Of a stretch of 64,000 nt of DNA, positions 31,468 through 42,410 are shown in pieces. Origin of the DNA: Cryptomeria japonica (taxonomy: Eukaryota; Streptophyta; Pinopsida; Cupressales; Cupressaceae). Under the pieces are notes generated by a model, which was given only the letters and a program-made list of their open reading frames with translations, searched no databases and had not been told where the DNA came from. Location: positions 99,617,897-99,681,896 of the forward strand of contig NC_081407.1 in NCBI RefSeq assembly GCF_030272615.1, written 5' to 3'. Position 1 is the stretch's first letter. Each line of letters opens with the position of its first letter. A program made the translations under genes and the position numbers.

Positions 31468-34400
31468 AATTTCACTCCTGACCCTTCCAAAGGGTCCAAA
31501 GCGAATTTCGCTCCTGACCCTTCCAAAGGGTCCAGAGCGAAATTCTCCATAGGACATTCTACTTTGACCAAAACCTAAAACTAATGCATTCCTAGGCTTG
31601 AATGAAGGTAAAAACGCTTGTTTCAATGAAGAAATGTGAAAATGAAGTCAGGATCCTGGCCAAGATTAGGAATTTCGCTCCTGACCCTTCCAAAGGGTCC
31701 AGAGCGAAAATCTTTATATCTCTTGTTTTCCTCCTTATTTTGGCTAGGCATTGGCTTGATGGGAGATCAATGGGTATGTTTTTGCCTTCAGAGGGAGTTT
31801 GATTGATTTTGAAGAACAAGATTTTGGCCTAAAGGAGAATTTCGCTCCTGACCCTTTCAAAAGGTCCAGAGCGAAATTCATCATAAACTTCATTTGCTAC
31901 CTTGTTTGACCTTGAAACCTTCTTCCTCGGGTGGAAAATGATCTAAGTTTGCTTCTTGAAGTGGTTTGAAGTTTGAAAAGTGAGTAATCTAGCCTAGAAT
32001 GAGATTTTCGCTCCTGACCCTTCCAAAGGGTCCAGAGCGAAAATCTTCCCAAAGCACATTTCATCTTAAGTTTGGCTAATCTTTGACTTGCAGGGTACCT
32101 TGGAAGGAAGGATGGACATTCTTGTTGCCTTTGAAGTGTTTGAAAGCGTTGAGAAATGAAAGATTTTGGACCAAAAGGGAAATTTCGCTCCTGACCCTTC
32201 CAAAGGGTCCAGAGCAAAATTCCTAAAAACTCATATTTTTGCATTGAAAAAGGTCAAGCTTTTGATTTGTTATGACATGGATGGAAGAGAAATAACTTGT
32301 CTTTGCTTCTTGAGGTCGTTTTGAAAGGGAGAAATGAAGAATCTAGCCCAAGTTAAGATTTTCGCTCCTGACCCTTCCAAAGGGTCCAGAGCGAAAATCT
32401 CTCTAAAACACATTTCTTGCCTTATTTGGCCAAAATTTGATGTCCAAGGCATGATGAGATGAAGTATGAACATGTTGAAATCCTTGGAGATGATTAGAAG
32501 ATTGTGAAAATGAAGAATTCTAGCCAGGATAGGAAATTTCGCTCGTGACCCTTCCAAAGGGTCCAGGGCGAAATTCCTTATAAACCTACCTTTTGACCTT
32601 TCTTGGACATGAAATCTTATTCCTAGGGTGATGAAGGACGAAATCCTACCTTGCAAAGAAGTTTCAGAAAATGATGATTTTGGGTCAAAAATGAAAATTT
32701 CGCTCCTGACCCTTCCAAAGGGTCCAGAGCGAATTTTCTCAAAACCTCTTTTGCTATCAAGTTTTTTTTTGCTAGGTCAAGTGTGGGATGAGGCAAAATC
32801 AAGAAGAGCATGCCCTTAAGAATGACTTTAAGTTGTTAAAGACCATAAATGATGAAGGAATTGAGCCTAGACAAGATTTTCGCTCCTAACCCTTCCAAAG
32901 GGTCCAGAGCGAAAATCCTTGAAAACATTGTTTTTTCAAAATTTTGGGCAAGGCCAAGCTAGGACAAGGGTGTGAGAAGGCAATTGGATTGCTAAGAATG
33001 AAAATTTTGAAGCCAAGAGGGAAATTCGCTCTTGACCCTTCCAAAGGGTCCAGAGCGAAATTTCCAAATTCTCCCTTTTTCTTGCAAATTTAAGACAAGA
33101 TTTTGCTATTCATGACTTGGATGGGAGTGAGGCGTGATGTTCCATGCCTTGGAAATGATTTGAAGATGAAAGGATGAAGGAATTGCCCTAAAAATCGCTC
33201 CTGACCTTCCAAAGGGTCCAGAGCGAAAAGTCCAAAACCAGTGCATTCCTTTCAAGTTTGTGCTAAGACAAGGCTAAACCAAGCTGGAAATTGCCCTTGA
33301 GACCACCTTTGAGTGGATGTTTGTTCCAAAAAATGATGATTCTAGGTCAGAGAAGGATTTTCGCTCCTGACCCTTCCAAAGGGTCCAGGGCGAAAATCCT
33401 AAAATCTCCTATTCTGCCTTGCAAAACGAAATCAAACTTGGATTGGGTGAAAGAAGAAAGATATTTCCTAGCATTGTGAGGTGGATTGAAGTTGGAATGA
33501 TCAAAAATGAGCTACAAAAGGAGAAAATCGCTCCTGACCCTTCCAAAGGGTCCAGGGCGAAAAGCACTAAAGTCACCTTTTCCTTCAAGGTTTGAGTAAA
33601 ACTAAGCCTGGATTGCAGTAAAAGAAGCCATTTGGAATGCCTTGAAAAGATTTGGATCTTCAAAAAATGTGAATTTTGAGCTCAAGAGAGAATTTTGCTC
33701 CTGACCCTTCCAAAGGGTCCAGAGTGAAATTTTGGATAGGTCCTGTCCCTGGCTAGTTTCTTAAGCGAATTCTCCTTTTTGGGCCTTGTGAAGATCGAAC
33801 CAATGTTGCCAAGTTGAGAAGTGGGTTCAATATGGGGGATTCCAGATGAAGTGAAGTGAAGAAAGTGAAATTTAGTGTGAATAGGCAAACAAAAAGTGAA
33901 TTTCGCTCCTGACCCTTCCAAAGGGTCCAGAGTGAAATTCATCAAAGTCACTATTTCCTCTTTGTGTCAAGACAAGATTTTGATTCCTGAGGCATGAAAA
34001 GACTGGAGAGAGGTTGTTTAAGCCTTGCAAGATGAGTTGAAGTGAAGGAAAACAAGCAAAGAGAGAAATTCGCTCCTGACCCTTCCAAAGGGTCCAGGGC
34101 GAAATTCTCCAAATCAACCATTTTTCCCTCGAGTGAAGCTAAAATGTTGATACTTATGGCATGGTTGAGGCTGGGTGAGACATTCTTGCCTTGTAGGGTG
34201 GAGTGAAGTAAAGAAAGTGTAAAATAAAGCCTAAAGAAGGAATTTCGCTCCTGACCCTTCTAAAGGGTCCAGAGCGAAATACCTATTTTCACCCAATTTA
34301 CTCATATGAAGAGCTAAAAGTTGAAATCCAAGACTTTGTTAGGCCAAAAAAAGCATAAGCTTGCCTTCCGGAGGATTTTGGAGTGAAAAAATGGGGTAAT

Positions 34401-34600
34401 TGAGGCCTAATCAAGAAAATTGCTCCTGACCCTTCCAAAGGGTCCAGGGCGAAATCCTTTGAAACTGCTATTTTTCACCTTGTTGGGGCCAAGCAAGGAG
34501 CTAATTGTGAGGTAACGTTGAAAGGAGGTCTAAATGAGCCAAGAATGCAAAATTCGCTCCTGACCCTTCCAGAGGGTCCAAGGTGAAATTCTTATAGGGT
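31468..34600 (+). repeat. Array of 20 hairpin-forming units inside the 5.1-kb LTR
   Basis: The core GACCCTTCCAAAGGGTC (7-bp stem, 3-base loop) recurs with starts at 31480, 31516, 31683, 31850, 32016, 32193, 32370, 32547, 32708, 32888, 33034, 33203, 33369, 33536, 33703, 33911, 34078, 34253, 34428 and 34562. Each core is preceded by CGCTCCT and followed by CCAGAGCG, and outer arms such as GAATTTCGCTC and GAGCGAAATTC extend the stem to about 18 pairs around one 2x2 mismatch. Fourteen of the twenty cores are exact. Units 4, 10, 12, 18 and 20 have small changes, and unit 8 changes the base before the core. Spacers share only weak motifs. The short frames repeating ALDPLEGSGAK or LLTLPKGPE come from the cores and are not genes. 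Confidence 0.95.
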
Positions 34601-34744
34601 CTGTCCCTGGAAAGAGTCTTGAACTAACTTCATTTTAATATCTTTTTTGTTGATGATTTAAGTTGAAAATGCTATGTTGAAATGAATTTATCATGTGTCC
34701 TTAATCATCTTTTGGTTTGTTTTGGCAGATGAAAGAAGACCAGG

Positions 34745-34840
34745 CTAGGACAAGGACGACCTTCTCCAGCCCAGCATCAACAAGGACGACCTTCTCCAGC
34801 CCAGCCTCATCAAGGACGACCTCTTCCAGTCCAACATTTG
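34745..34840 (+). repeat. 30-bp tandem repeat, three units
   Basis: CAAGGACGACCTTCTCCAGC followed by CCAGC recurs at about 34750, 34780 and 34811 at 30-bp spacing, the last copy diverged. It lies just after TTTGGCAGATGAAAG, downstream of the hairpin array in the same LTR. Confidence 0.8.
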
Positions 34841-35047
34841 AAGGAAAGACAAGGTGGCATCCCAGTCATCACTCCTCCAGTCGGGTTGGTCCACTTCAGC
34901 ATGTCCAGATTCAATGTACCTAACTCACCAAAGATGGCACTAACTTCGATGTACGTACCCCGACTATCCATTGGTCGAATATTCCAGAGAAGACATGTGT
35001 CCAAATAAAGCAATTATTTCATTGGTCAGAATTAAGTTTGTTGTAAC

Positions 35048-35065
35048 AAACCCTAATTAGGGTTT
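35048..35065 (+). promoter_or_regulatory. Palindromic double telo-box in the LTR
   Basis: AAACCCTAATTAGGGTTT is a perfect 18-bp palindrome made of two inverted AAACCCTA telo-boxes. The identical palindrome is at 45363-45380 in the second long LTR, also upstream of the TATA region. Telo-boxes are known cis-elements in plant promoters; a role here is inference. Confidence 0.6.
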
Positions 35066-35127
35066 CATTGTAAAATCTCGGCCATTGATCTCAAAGTGAT
35101 CTAAGCCATTGAATTGTATTGAGGGCG

Positions 35128-35136
35128 CTATATGAG
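35128..35136 (+). promoter_or_regulatory. Degenerate TATA region of the 5.1-kb LTR
   Basis: CTATATGAG occupies the place of CTATATAAAG in the 3.8-kb relative. Both are followed by a shared CTCATTTGTAAA string, so this is the likely but decayed U3/R transition. Confidence 0.45.
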
Positions 35137-36020
35137 CCCTGGCTCCTCATTTGTAAAGGCTAATAGTTAGTCAATGGTTAGCTAATAGAGAATAGTTAGT
35201 CATTAGTAGTTAGAAGGTGAATAGTCAGTTGATAGAATAGCAATTAGAGTAGAATAGGAGGACAAGGCAAGAAATTGTTGCCATTGATTGTAAATAAACT
35301 TCATTTTCATTGAAGTAATGGTGAAGTGTGTTGTTTCTTGCAATATGCATGGTTTCTTGTTGAATCTTCAATTCTAGATGGTAGATGATTAGATTGAATG
35401 AAGAAAATTGTTGAATGCACCTGTGTGGAATCCGTCTAATCCAAACCACTAGCCTCTTGCTGATGGTAAGTGCGCCTTGCGTGGTCAACTAGAATAAAAT
35501 GAGCTTAATCTTAAGTTGTTACACGTCTATTGTTTCATGCATTATCTTGAATGGTGATCAGTGTCTGATGGTGTACGATTTGAACATATTGGAAGCACCC
35601 CTTAGAAGATCGCATTGAGCTGGTGTCGAATTGTTCAAGCCTGATGGTGAGACCCAGCCCAATAGGACTCCACCTAGTCATTCATCCATCTTCTCGCATT
35701 CTAGGTAGTAGAGTAGACTTCTTGAACCTTGCATCTTTTGCCATTTGTTTGTCTTCCAGTTAGTAAATAGGACTCGTGATTCCAGCAAATCAGACGTTTA
35801 GTCATCAAGTGTAAGTCCCCTTGTGATTCCAACAAAATCACATCATACCACAAAGAGCTTATCCACGAGTAGAGAACCTACATACAAGAACCTTGGAGTT
35901 GCCTCAACTGATCCTTCAGCAAGAACTTCAGCAGTCGGAAAACTTTGCTCGAGAGGATAAGGTACCTTTAGGTATTTTATTCTGTGTTCGCATGTGCATA
36001 AAAAACACATCAACACTTTC

Positions 36021-37317
36021 CTATATCATCTTTTTTCTATCAAATACATCTCCCAGACAAAATGAGAACTGCAGAGAAAAAGAAACCCTTAAAATATGAC
36101 TAATTTAAATGAGAGGTTTTTAAAACAACAAATACGTTGGCATTTGAAGATTACATAGAGAACAAAATTGGAGTTGTTTGACAATTCTAATGGTGAATAA
36201 GCTGCATGCAGCAGAGAAAGGCCATTCAAGCGTATGAAAGAAAAACATTCAGATGCAAATGATGCTACAACACAAGGCACAAGGCAGATGAGTGTCCAAA
36301 AATTTCCTCCTTGGCTAGAAAGGCATCCCCTTTGAAGTAAGAAACTTGGTGGACGGGGCCAGATCTTCATCCCCATCATATTTTTCCCACAGCTAAAGAT
36401 GATGTTGATGATGGTGCTTCTTTGAAAGCTGAAATGTCATTTGTCTCTCTTCAAAGAGGTGCAATCCAAGCAAAGGTTGCTTCCTTCCTTCCAAACACAA
36501 GTAAAACAAAACAAAAAGAGGCCTCTTCCATGGTGGTGGATCCTTCACAATGCATTGTTTACTTGCTAAATGAATATGCAATTATTTAAAGCATAGTAAA
36601 TTGAGTTTAAAAACATAAGTGATTCATCCAAGAATAGAAAAATAATTCAAGAGAGTTTTCATATGATACCACAATTACTTTCTTTGTCCATTCAATGTTC
36701 TTATACAAAACTAGAATAAGGGAGCAGTTTAACATGGTCCCTTTTCCAGATTACAAAAGAACTATATAAACTAGCTGATGGTTTCCAAGGAATTCCAACC
36801 ATTGGAAACTACCAAAACTAATTCAATCAGCCAACAATGCATAACTATACTCACCAACTAACTGGAAGTACAACATAACTAATATGTATTGTATGCTATC
36901 TACATGCATCATGTCCAAAAGGACCAAATCTGAAGACCTCCATTGGGAAAACAAAAATCAATGCACAGCAATCAATTTCAAAAAGCAATCAGCAGACGAT
37001 TTAAGTGTAAGATGACTCTGCATTCCCATGTTAAGATGGGAAAGTAGGGCCCTTAAGCTAGGTTCTGTTAATAGTGCTGATTGATTATAATATCCCACCC
37101 TTCAGGTGTTCTGGTTTCTAGGCCCAATAGTACAGAGCAGCCCTTCATGTTTTTTTTATATACATTATTAAAAATCAAAACATATTAAAATACCCATAAT
37201 TCGCACAAAAAAATATATTTTTTATAATATTATATATAAGTATATTAAAAATAACTAAATAATTTGAAATGTATAAATAATAAATACTTATTAATAATTT
37301 AATTAAAAATAAATAAT
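36021..37317. other. Unassigned AT-rich DNA between two retroelements
   Basis: No gene, RNA or repeat boundary was recognised. The last 150 bases are extremely AT-rich and form the insertion site of the next element. Confidence 0.35.
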
Positions 37318-37322
37318 TTTAC

Positions 37323-37621
37323 TGTATTCAGCATACAATTTCTATTATTATGTTTTGTCAACTTCAGGTAGTTATAAGCATCGGTTGGTCGACAGTTGCG
37401 TTTCTCTTGGCAGCCATTGAACCCTTCAAATATAATGTGTTTCATCAAGGAAAGTAGTATCATCTAGTTGGATCAACTCTAATCCTTGGCAGACCATCTC
37501 TGGTCTTCTTCTGTAATAATTTCTTGTGCAAATAAAGATATATTTTACTCTCATATCTAGTATGCATTGTCATCTCTTTTATGAATGCATGTATTTATTT
37601 TATCAAATAGAGCAGTAAACA
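37323..37621 (+). repeat. 5' LTR of the pol-less gypsy element
   Basis: 299 bp, from TGTATTCAGC to AGTAAACA. It is about 40 bp shorter than the 3' LTR because a block after TATTATGTTTTG is missing. The ATAAAGATATATTTTACTCT block and GCATTGTCATCTCT near the end match the 3' copy. Confidence 0.87.
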
Positions 37622-37623
37622 TT

Positions 37624-37636
37624 TGGCGCCGCTTCC
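37624..37636 (+). other. Primer-binding site, Asp-tRNA-like
   Basis: TGGCGCCGCTTCC follows the LTR after two bases. Plant gypsy elements of the Athila/Tat type use TGGCGCCGTTGCC, complementary to the Asp tRNA 3' end. Here the first eight bases match and the remainder partly. Confidence 0.65.
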
Positions 37637-37649
37637 TTAAAAGAAATCA

Positions 37650-38951
37650 GGTCAAATTTGTGCAATTTGTACCCTTAGATCCAAATAAAGGCAAGAAAAG
37701 GCCACGAGGTGGTCAAGACCATGTGATTGGACGATCTTTAACGATCATCAAGCAAAGGGAACGAAGGAGAAGATTACAAGAAACATTTGAGAAAAATACA
37801 ACCGGGCAATTCCCAAGTTGGAGCCCTTCCCAAAAGTGTAGTCAAGTTGAAAAGTCAAGACAACCTTCTCTAGACAAAGGGAAGTTGGGAGAGGAAGTCA
37901 TGTTCCTCTAAAGAATTGTACAAGAGTAGCCTTTGGGGAATTGAAAAGTTGTCAATCAAAGGAGAAGAAGAGCCAAAGGTTTATAAAAGAAAATCTAAAG
38001 GTGAAACAAGTGCTACGGAAGGCTGAAGCCAAGGGAAGCGTTGAGGATTTCTACATGGTCAAGAGTGCAAGAGAAGCACCAAAACATCCAAATCAAAAAT
38101 CTCAAGCAAGCAAATTCCAACCTCTAGGTTTGATCAGAACAAAACTATGGCAAGCCCTAGTGGAGAAAAGCAAAAATTGCCCAGTTTTACAAGCAATCGA
38201 TCAAAGGATACCTTTAGGCACTATAAGACTTGTGAAACAATCTAGACAGCCAATGGGCAAGATGATAAAGCAAATTGGCTATGATCTTTTCCAGCCACCT
38301 AGCGAGGTGTATTGATTGATTGGTATACAAATATTCATCAAGCATCCATAAATACATGGGAAAGAAAATGATAGACGGTCTAAACAAGCAATGGTTAATT
38401 GAAGGTCTACTTCTGTCAATAAGGAAAAAGATGAATCTAGTACCACCCTCATCCTACTAAAGCCCACAACCAGGTGATGGACATAGAAAATGAAGATAAA
38501 ATGTCCTCACACAAAAAAAGAAAAATTGAGGAAGATGAAAGTTCAGATGACATTAGTGACAATGAATCGGGAATGGTACAAGCACTCCAAAGGGACATGC
38601 TTTGAATAATGAAAAAAATGAAAGTGGAGAAAGAAAGAAACAAAAAATTAATGAACTATGTTGTACCAAGTGCAAACTTAAGGGGCAAACAAAAGGTAAT
38701 TGTCCTAGAAAGATGTTTTGTGAGATTTGTCAGGTTATGGGTCATCCATTAAAGCAGTGCCCATACAATTTGAAGACCAAAATTACACAAGTACTCTTCA
38801 CATGGGGAGATTCCACTCCATTGAAGCCACAGCATGTATCTCTAGGCAATTATCAAAATCAACGAGGTCGAAATCAAATACAGTACAACTTCAAAGGATG
38901 TCCTATCATACAATGCTGACAATGTAGCAAATGGGGACACTAAGAGACACC
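37650..38951 (+). pseudogene. Decayed gag with CCHC knuckles (first part)
   Basis: Three open pieces (37585-37911, 37941-38315, 38602-38919) are joined by stops and shifts. Near 38310-38450, DWYTNIHQ and GLNKQWLIEGLLLSIRKKMN match gag of the 50.8-kb element (DWYSDVDKQ and GLKKRWFVEGLKSSLRKKMK), with a deletion between them. CTKCKLKGQTKGNC is a knuckle with its histidine changed to glutamine, and CEICQVMGHPLKQC is an intact one. A third knuckle (QCSKWGH, then a stop) lies next to the insertion at 38959. Confidence 0.75.
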
Positions 38952-38958
38952 CAAGAAA

Positions 38959-40723
38959 CACTGAGAGGGGGGTGGGGTGAATCAGTGTTTCAAAATTTTA
39001 ACACAGATTTTCAACATGACACCAAAAGATACATAGAAAGATCAGTAACACAAGAACACAAGATTTCTTGTGGAAAACCCTTTCAGGTTAAAAACCATGG
39101 CATCAAAATACTTTCATTAGCTCAAATGGGCACCAACCCAATGGACTCCAACCCAGATTACAACAGATTATTCAGAATACTGAGAGCACCAACTCCCTTC
39201 AAAAACCAAAACAAAACAACTAAAGCACTAACTCCAGCAAGCTCAAGCACAAATCTGAAATGAACAAAAACTTCAAGAAAAAGACTGAAACTGAATATAA
39301 GTTCTCCACACAGATCTTTTCTTTTTATACCTAGCTGCTCCACTTAATAACAAAGAACTGAAATGAAATATCAGCACTCAGAAAATATGGACCTCACTGC
39401 TCTTTCACAATTCAAAACTTGAAAGCATATGTTCAAAAAGAGTTCGCTTATACTCCTATGATCACGATATCACAAAGAATGATTTGGCTCATGCTCATTT
39501 CATACTCTTTTAATATGTTCTTCATAGTCTCCTTCAGCAATGCCATCACTTTTTATTTTCACTACAAAGAGATGAATCTTCTTTTTCAGAATTTTTAGAC
39601 TCAACTCTTTCTCAATTCAAGGATGCCACCCAGCACTTCACATTAAAAATTTTAAAAATCTGAAGCAGCATCTCCTTCAAAACATGACTCTGTCCTCATG
39701 AGCATAAAGATGGTTTCACAAAAAAATGCCACGACTGCTCAAAAGCGATTCACACATGTATTGCAGCCCACGCACAGCAATTAAAAACTTTAAATATCTT
39801 CAGTCACTTTTTCACGACAGCACTCTAACATGCTGTAAGACCCACGCACAATACCCACACAGCACATAAAAACATTCTTCAACTCCCACAACCTCATAAA
39901 TATACCTGCAATAAGCTCCAGAATTCAAAAACCGAAACTTCCAGGAGCAAATATACCTTTTTAAATACAATCTCCCAAAAAATAAAAAAACACAGAGTCA
40001 AAGCAATATATTTTTAAAAAGAATCTTCTGATTCCACAACACTTTTCACCATCATAACCCCTGACGGCACACAAAAAAAACGAGACTTGAGCTACAAAAA
40101 AAACTCTTCAATAAAAAACCTATACCAAACAGCATATGCTAAATTCTCTTGCAGGAATTTAATAAAGATTCCCCACGAACTCCACCCACAAATCGAACTA
40201 TATATTTGACCCATGATATGGTTTTTTTTTAAAAACGTGGTCATTAAGGAGGCGACCATACACAGAAATTCCAACTCGTGTATTTATTTAAAAAAGCTTC
40301 GGCACACGTATTCTTCTTCCCACAACGTATGAATGATGACTGCCCAAAAATAACTTTTTCAGCTCCACGATTCAAAGAGAAAAGTCGCCCCTCATAAAAG
40401 AGGTGCTACCAAAAGAAAGCTCTAAAATTAATTTTCCTTTCCCTCCGTCAAAAATACATAACAAAGACTTACAAAAGAATCGAGTCCCCCGAATCAATTA
40501 AATCAGATGATGTGGCAAAACGGACTGACTTGTCACAACTGGAAGACAAGTAAGCAGCTAACAAAAACCAAGCAAGCTCTCACACTGCTGATGCAAACAC
40601 ACAAGCAGGCAGCTCAAGCACCTCAAGCACCCAAGAAGGCAAGCACCTCAATTAAACTTCAAAACTAACCTTGACATCAATGACAAAAATTCCAATAGAC
40701 ACTTTGCAAGAGACTGTCAGAAG
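38959..40723. mobile_element. 1,765-bp insertion of unknown class with 7-bp target duplication
   Basis: The string CAAGAAA occurs at 38952-38958 and 40724-40730. Removing the segment and one copy rejoins the gag reading to ETPKKIC, which matches ETPQKLC of the related element, so the ends are well supported. It begins CACTGAGAGGGGGGTGGGG, and its first 29 bases can pair CACTGA with TCAGTG. It has no LTR, poly-A tail, clear terminal inverted repeats or recognisable protein. A 7-bp duplication would fit a DNA transposon or a non-LTR element. Confidence 0.7.
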
Positions 40724-40730
40724 CAAGAAA

Positions 40731-41930
40731 ATATGCAATTATAATGGTGTGGACCTAGAGACCATGAAGACATATGATGTTTGAAGCAAAAGGCTAGCAT
40801 CAACCTAATTGATGTTGATGGGAAAACTAAGTACTAGCCATTACTCATGCCCAAGCAAAGAAGGCTATGCACCCAGACCCACGTACAGAAAAAGAAAGGC
40901 TTTGTGAAGAAAGGAGGTTGAAGTGGAGAATGCTATGGATAATGAATGCCATCACTCAAATGCAAATGCAAGTACGATAAAAAGTCAATTACAACCCAAG
41001 AGAAATAGTACAAGGCAAGTACTTCAAACAACCATACCAATTAGAGTAGTAGGTTTATCACAGAGTATTCTTGAATTTCGAAATGCTATTGTATCGAGAG
41101 AGAATGAGATGGTGCATGCTACAACCCGATTAGAATTTGATTAGGATGAAAATCCAATAACCCAACCTTTGTTGTTGGGAAACCAAGCGACTGATTCCAT
41201 GTTATTGATAGTTAACCCGTCCAAGAAATCAGCAGTGGTAAATATGGAGATCCTTGAAAAGAATCTCACCAGTACAATTGTTGATGGCAGGCCTAGCATG
41301 AACATACTTTTGGAAGACACTTAGAGAAATCTTGGCAAGCCGATCATTTGAGCCCAACTTTTCAATTGGTCAGTGAGAATCAACAAGGTATTAAGGTACT
41401 TGGAGTTATAATGGGACAAAAGATAATAATTGGAACCCAATCATTTTTGCTAAATTTTGTAGTCGTTTCATTAAGGAAAAAAGCATACGATGCATTATTA
41501 GATTGGGATTGGCTAGTAGCAGCCAAAGCCGATCACAATTGGAAAAAGAATACATTCTCAATTGAGAACAAGGGCCAAAAGTATGTCAATAATATAAAGA
41601 AACAAGCTGTCAGTGAGGAAGTAGCTTCCTCGGATTCATCAGATTCAAAATCCCAAGAAGAATAGACAAAGAATCAAGGTCTGATGGAACTGAACGACGA
41701 AGGAATTTTGAATTTAAATCATATTCTAATGATGAGACAAATTGTCTTTGTGGCCTATTTCACTTGCAAATGGAGGACTATGAAGTATTTCCTTTGACTT
41801 GTAATTTTCTCGAAGCTACAACTCTTAGTGAAGAGAAACCAATGAAAGCATGCAAAATTATGGACGATACATCTAAGAGTAGGAAGAGCAAAATATTTAA
41901 CATGGAGCATACAAAAACTCGCTAGGGGAA
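40731..41930 (+). pseudogene. Decayed gag end and protease region
   Basis: After the insertion the fourth knuckle reads WCGPRDHEDI with a stop before its last cysteine. Further on, TSTIVDGRPSMNILLEDT, then a stop, then NLGKP match the protease region of the 50.8-kb element (TDTIVDGGSGVNVLPEETW). The expected DGGS has become DGRP and the W codon is a TAG. The open stretch 41348-41665 continues with GVIMGQKIIIGTQSF and DWLVAAKADHNWKKNTFSIE, again parallel to the other element. Nothing homologous to RT follows. Confidence 0.8.
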
Positions 41931-42410
41931 ATCAACTTCATAGAAAATTTATAGAAAAAGTAAAAGAAAATTAGAAAATGATTATTAAGTTATGAGGAAA
42001 TAGACAAAAAATAATATTAGCATATCAAATGTCAAGCAAAATTATCAGAACGCCAATTATCAAGTGGTACAACGGCATAAAATATAGCATCACTCATTCC
42101 TCATATCATACGACACTACCAAAACAGGCCTTCATCCATTCAAGTTATCATTGGGCGAGCATCTTCACCCATTTAGCAAGCATATTCACTCATTTAGTGA
42201 AGAGTCTTATTAGTCAAGATCATACGGTATGGTGACATCATATGGCCATACCCCTTGATATTCACACATGGGCGGCTTCATTATCCTGTATATTGGCCAA
42301 TTCCTTGTCATGTACAAGCTATCTCACTCACATAGAAGCCTCATATCGTACGGAAATCTTAGTCAACTTGCATCATACAAAAGCACTTCCACCATGACAC
42401 ATGGCATCAA
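41931..42410 (+). other. Non-coding stretch in place of pol
   Basis: AT-rich, with recurring TCATATCATAC-like and CATTTAG strings. No RT, RNase H or integrase motif is seen in any frame, although pol should begin here. Confidence 0.45.

Larger units (their letters stand above)
30872..36015 (+). mobile_element. Solo LTR of 5,144 bp, long-LTR family
   Basis: Begins TGTTGTGACGTATTCACACA and ends CACATCAACA, with perfect 5-bp target duplications CTTTC at 30867-30871 and 36016-36020. The second family member (42416-46244) has the same start (TGTTGTGACCTAATCATACA), the same end (TAAAAAACCACGTCAACA), a GATGGGGATCCCCT-like segment near the start, and a shared AAACCCTAATTAGGGTTT before a TATA box. 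Neither has internal coding sequence or repeated termini, so each looks like one LTR left after recombination. The 20-unit hairpin array occupies the upstream (U3) part. LTRs over 3 kb are known in some plant gypsy lineages, but without an internal region the lineage cannot be assigned. Confidence 0.85.

Noticed and set aside
31280-34117. Many open frames on both strands with repeated LLTLPKGPE, PDPSKGSRAK or ALDPLEGSGAK peptides, resembling a repeat protein family
   Set aside because: They are translations of the hairpin core in different frames, interrupted by stops in the spacers, and they appear equally on both strands. No single frame joins the units.
31468-34600. CRISPR-like array (short conserved repeat, variable spacers)
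   Set aside because: Plant nuclear context inside an LTR, spacers far too long and mutually related, and no cas genes.
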